Part shown: positions 4,930 through 5,980 of the stretch, piece by piece
Numbering within the stretch: the first letter of the stretch is position 1
How the letters are laid out: each line of letters starts with the position of its first letter
Assembly (NCBI GenBank): GCA_946537585.1
Contig: CAMNFX010000089.1
Location: forward strand, 1-5,980
Direction of reading: 5' to 3'
DNA length: 5,980 nt
Origin: an uncultured Lachnospiraceae bacterium
GTDB lineage: Bacteria; Bacillota; Clostridia; Lachnospirales; Lachnospiraceae
Translations under genes and position numbers: made by a program
Notes under the pieces: generated by a model
Seen by the model: only the letters and a program-made list of their open reading frames with translations
Database searches by the model: none
Told to the model about the DNA's origin: nothing

Positions 4930-5980
4930 ATGGAAAAACGTAACATAGGCGTCATCTTCGGAGGAACCTCCTCAGAACATGAGGTTTCCTGCATGTCCGT
5001 CTGCAACGTGGCAAGCCAGATCGATACCGATGTGTGGAATGTCCTTCTGATCGGCATTACCAAGACGGGACACTGGGTGCTGGCGGACAGTATCGACAGC
5101 ATCCGTGACGGCAGCTGGACTAAGTCGGAATTTACTGCGGAGATCAGCCCGGACGCCGAGAAAAAATGCGTGATCGTGACCGGACCGGACGACACGGTCG
5201 TTGACGTGGCTTTGGATGTGGCATTCCCCGTGCTCCATGGAAAGTACGGAGAGGACGGCACGGTGCAGGGACTTTTAGAGCTTGCCGGCATCCCGTATGT
5301 AGGCTGCGGCATCCTGACCTCGGCAGTCTGCATGGATAAATTTTATACGAAGATCATCGTCGACAGCATCGGCATCCGCCAGGCGGATTATGTCGGCGTG
5401 CACGCCTATGAGCTGAAGGACCTCGATAAGGTCGCGGAGCATGTGGAGGTACAGCTCAGCTATCCGGTCTTCATCAAGCCGAGCCAGGCCGGCTCCTCCT
5501 GCGGCGTATCGAGAGCAAAGAACCGGGACGAACTGAAGGAGGGACTGCTGAAGGCAGCAGAGGTGGACTCCAAGATCCTTGTCGAGGAGCTGATCCGCGG
5601 ACGTGAGATCGAGTGCGCCGTATTCGGCGGAGGAGACGGAGAGATCTTTGCGAGCGGCGTCGGAGAGATCCTGGCTGCCGCGGAATTCTATGACTATGAC
5701 GCCAAGTACAACAATCCCGACTCCCAGACCGTGGTCGATCCGGATCTTCCGGAGGATGTCGTGGAAACGATCCGTCATGACGCGCAGGCGATCTTCCGTG
5801 CGGTGGACGGTACGGGATTGAGCCGTGTTGACTTCTTCGTGAGTGAAGAGGGTGAGGTCATCTTCAACGAGATCAACACGATGCCGGGCTTTACGGCGAT
5901 CTCGATGTATCCGATGCTGATGGAGGCGCGCGGCGTGTCCAAGAAGCAGCTGGTCGCGAACCTGATCGACGAGGCGCTGA
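4930..5980 (+). CDS. ddl: D-alanine--D-alanine ligase (3' end outside the window)
   Basis: An ATP-grasp ligase that joins two D-alanines in the cytoplasm for the peptidoglycan precursor stem. The 350 visible residues run in frame to the edge without a stop; family members are about 340-370 long, so only a few residues should be missing. Motifs: IGVIFGGTSSEHEVS at 6-20 with Glu16; HGKYGEDGTVQG at 103-114; CMDK at 134-137; FIKPSQAGSSCGVS at 181-194 with Lys183 and the SS pair; VEELIRGREIECAVF at 218-232; omega loop EFYDYDAKY at 252-260; SRVDFF from 298 with Arg299 and Asp301; and FNEINTMPG at 312-320 with metal ligands Glu314 and Asn316. The HGKYGEDG and omega-loop type place it with DdlA-like enzymes. 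Tyr260, matching Tyr216 of E. coli DdlB, argues for D-Ala-D-Ala and against the D-lactate specificity of VanA-type ligases. It is probably its own transcription unit, after the operon terminator. Confidence 0.96.
   Translation, partial: MEKRNIGVIFGGTSSEHEVSCMSVCNVASQIDTDVWNVLLIGITKTGHWVLADSIDSIRDGSWTKSEFTAEISPDAEKKCVIVTGPDDTVVDVALDVAFPVLHGKYGEDGTVQGLLELAGIPYVGCGILTSAVCMDKFYTKIIVDSIGIRQADYVGVHAYELKDLDKVAEHVEVQLSYPVFIKPSQAGSSCGVSRAKNRDELKEGLLKAAEVDSKILVEELIRGREIECAVFGGGDGEIFASGVGEILAAAEFYDYDAKYNNPDSQTVVDPDLPEDVVETIRHDAQAIFRAVDGTGLSRVDFFVSEEGEVIFNEINTMPGFTAISMYPMLMEARGVSKKQLVANLIDEAL

Noticed and set aside
4930..5980. Ligase considered as a VanA-type (D-Ala-D-Lac) or VanG/VanC-type (D-Ala-D-Ser) resistance enzyme.
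   Set aside because: The omega loop reads DAKY with the Tyr kept, as in D-Ala-D-Ala ligases. VanA-type enzymes lack that Tyr, and VanG/VanC enzymes as I recall them read EKY. No vanH, vanX or vanT neighbour is visible, though the downstream side is cut off.

Overview
The window looks like a chromosomal segment of a moderately GC-rich Clostridia member, most likely Lachnospiraceae. This is inferred from the SecD-SecF fusion, the Tgt and Ddl sequence character, strong AGGAG-type ribosome binding sites before yajC and ddl, and compact Gram-positive intergenic regions. No species can be named, and no phage, transposon, CRISPR array, tRNA or rRNA was seen. All genes lie on the + strand.

Layout: (1) positions 1-680 hold the C-terminal part of a protein I do not recognise, probably exported, closed by a clear intrinsic terminator (716-742). 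(2) An extended -10 promoter (763-791) opens a leader of about 110 nt with two hairpins, followed by secDF (910-3114), tgt (3121-4260) and yajC (4325-4663). These form one probable operon: secDF-tgt spacing is 6 nt, and the 64-nt tgt-yajC gap carries an imperfect hairpin. (3) After yajC comes a segment of about 90 nt dense in inverted repeats, with a possible pseudoknot (4670-4751), and then a strong terminator stem (4763-4786). (4) A candidate promoter and a leader with 11-nt direct repeats precede ddl (4930 to the window end), a D-alanine--D-alanine ligase cut by the edge just short of its expected C-terminus.

SecDF and YajC are accessory parts of the Sec protein-export machinery. Tgt, the queuosine tRNA-modification enzyme, is a traditional neighbour of yajC-secD-secF in bacteria; here the order is rearranged, with secDF first and yajC last. 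Ddl is a separate cell-wall precursor gene. The genes are ordinary housekeeping genes. The points worth a second look are the structured element after yajC, an Asp-to-Ala change in the SecF half at a position implicated in proton coupling, the folded secDF leader, and the periodic repeats before ddl. I did not find a convincing new multi-gene system.
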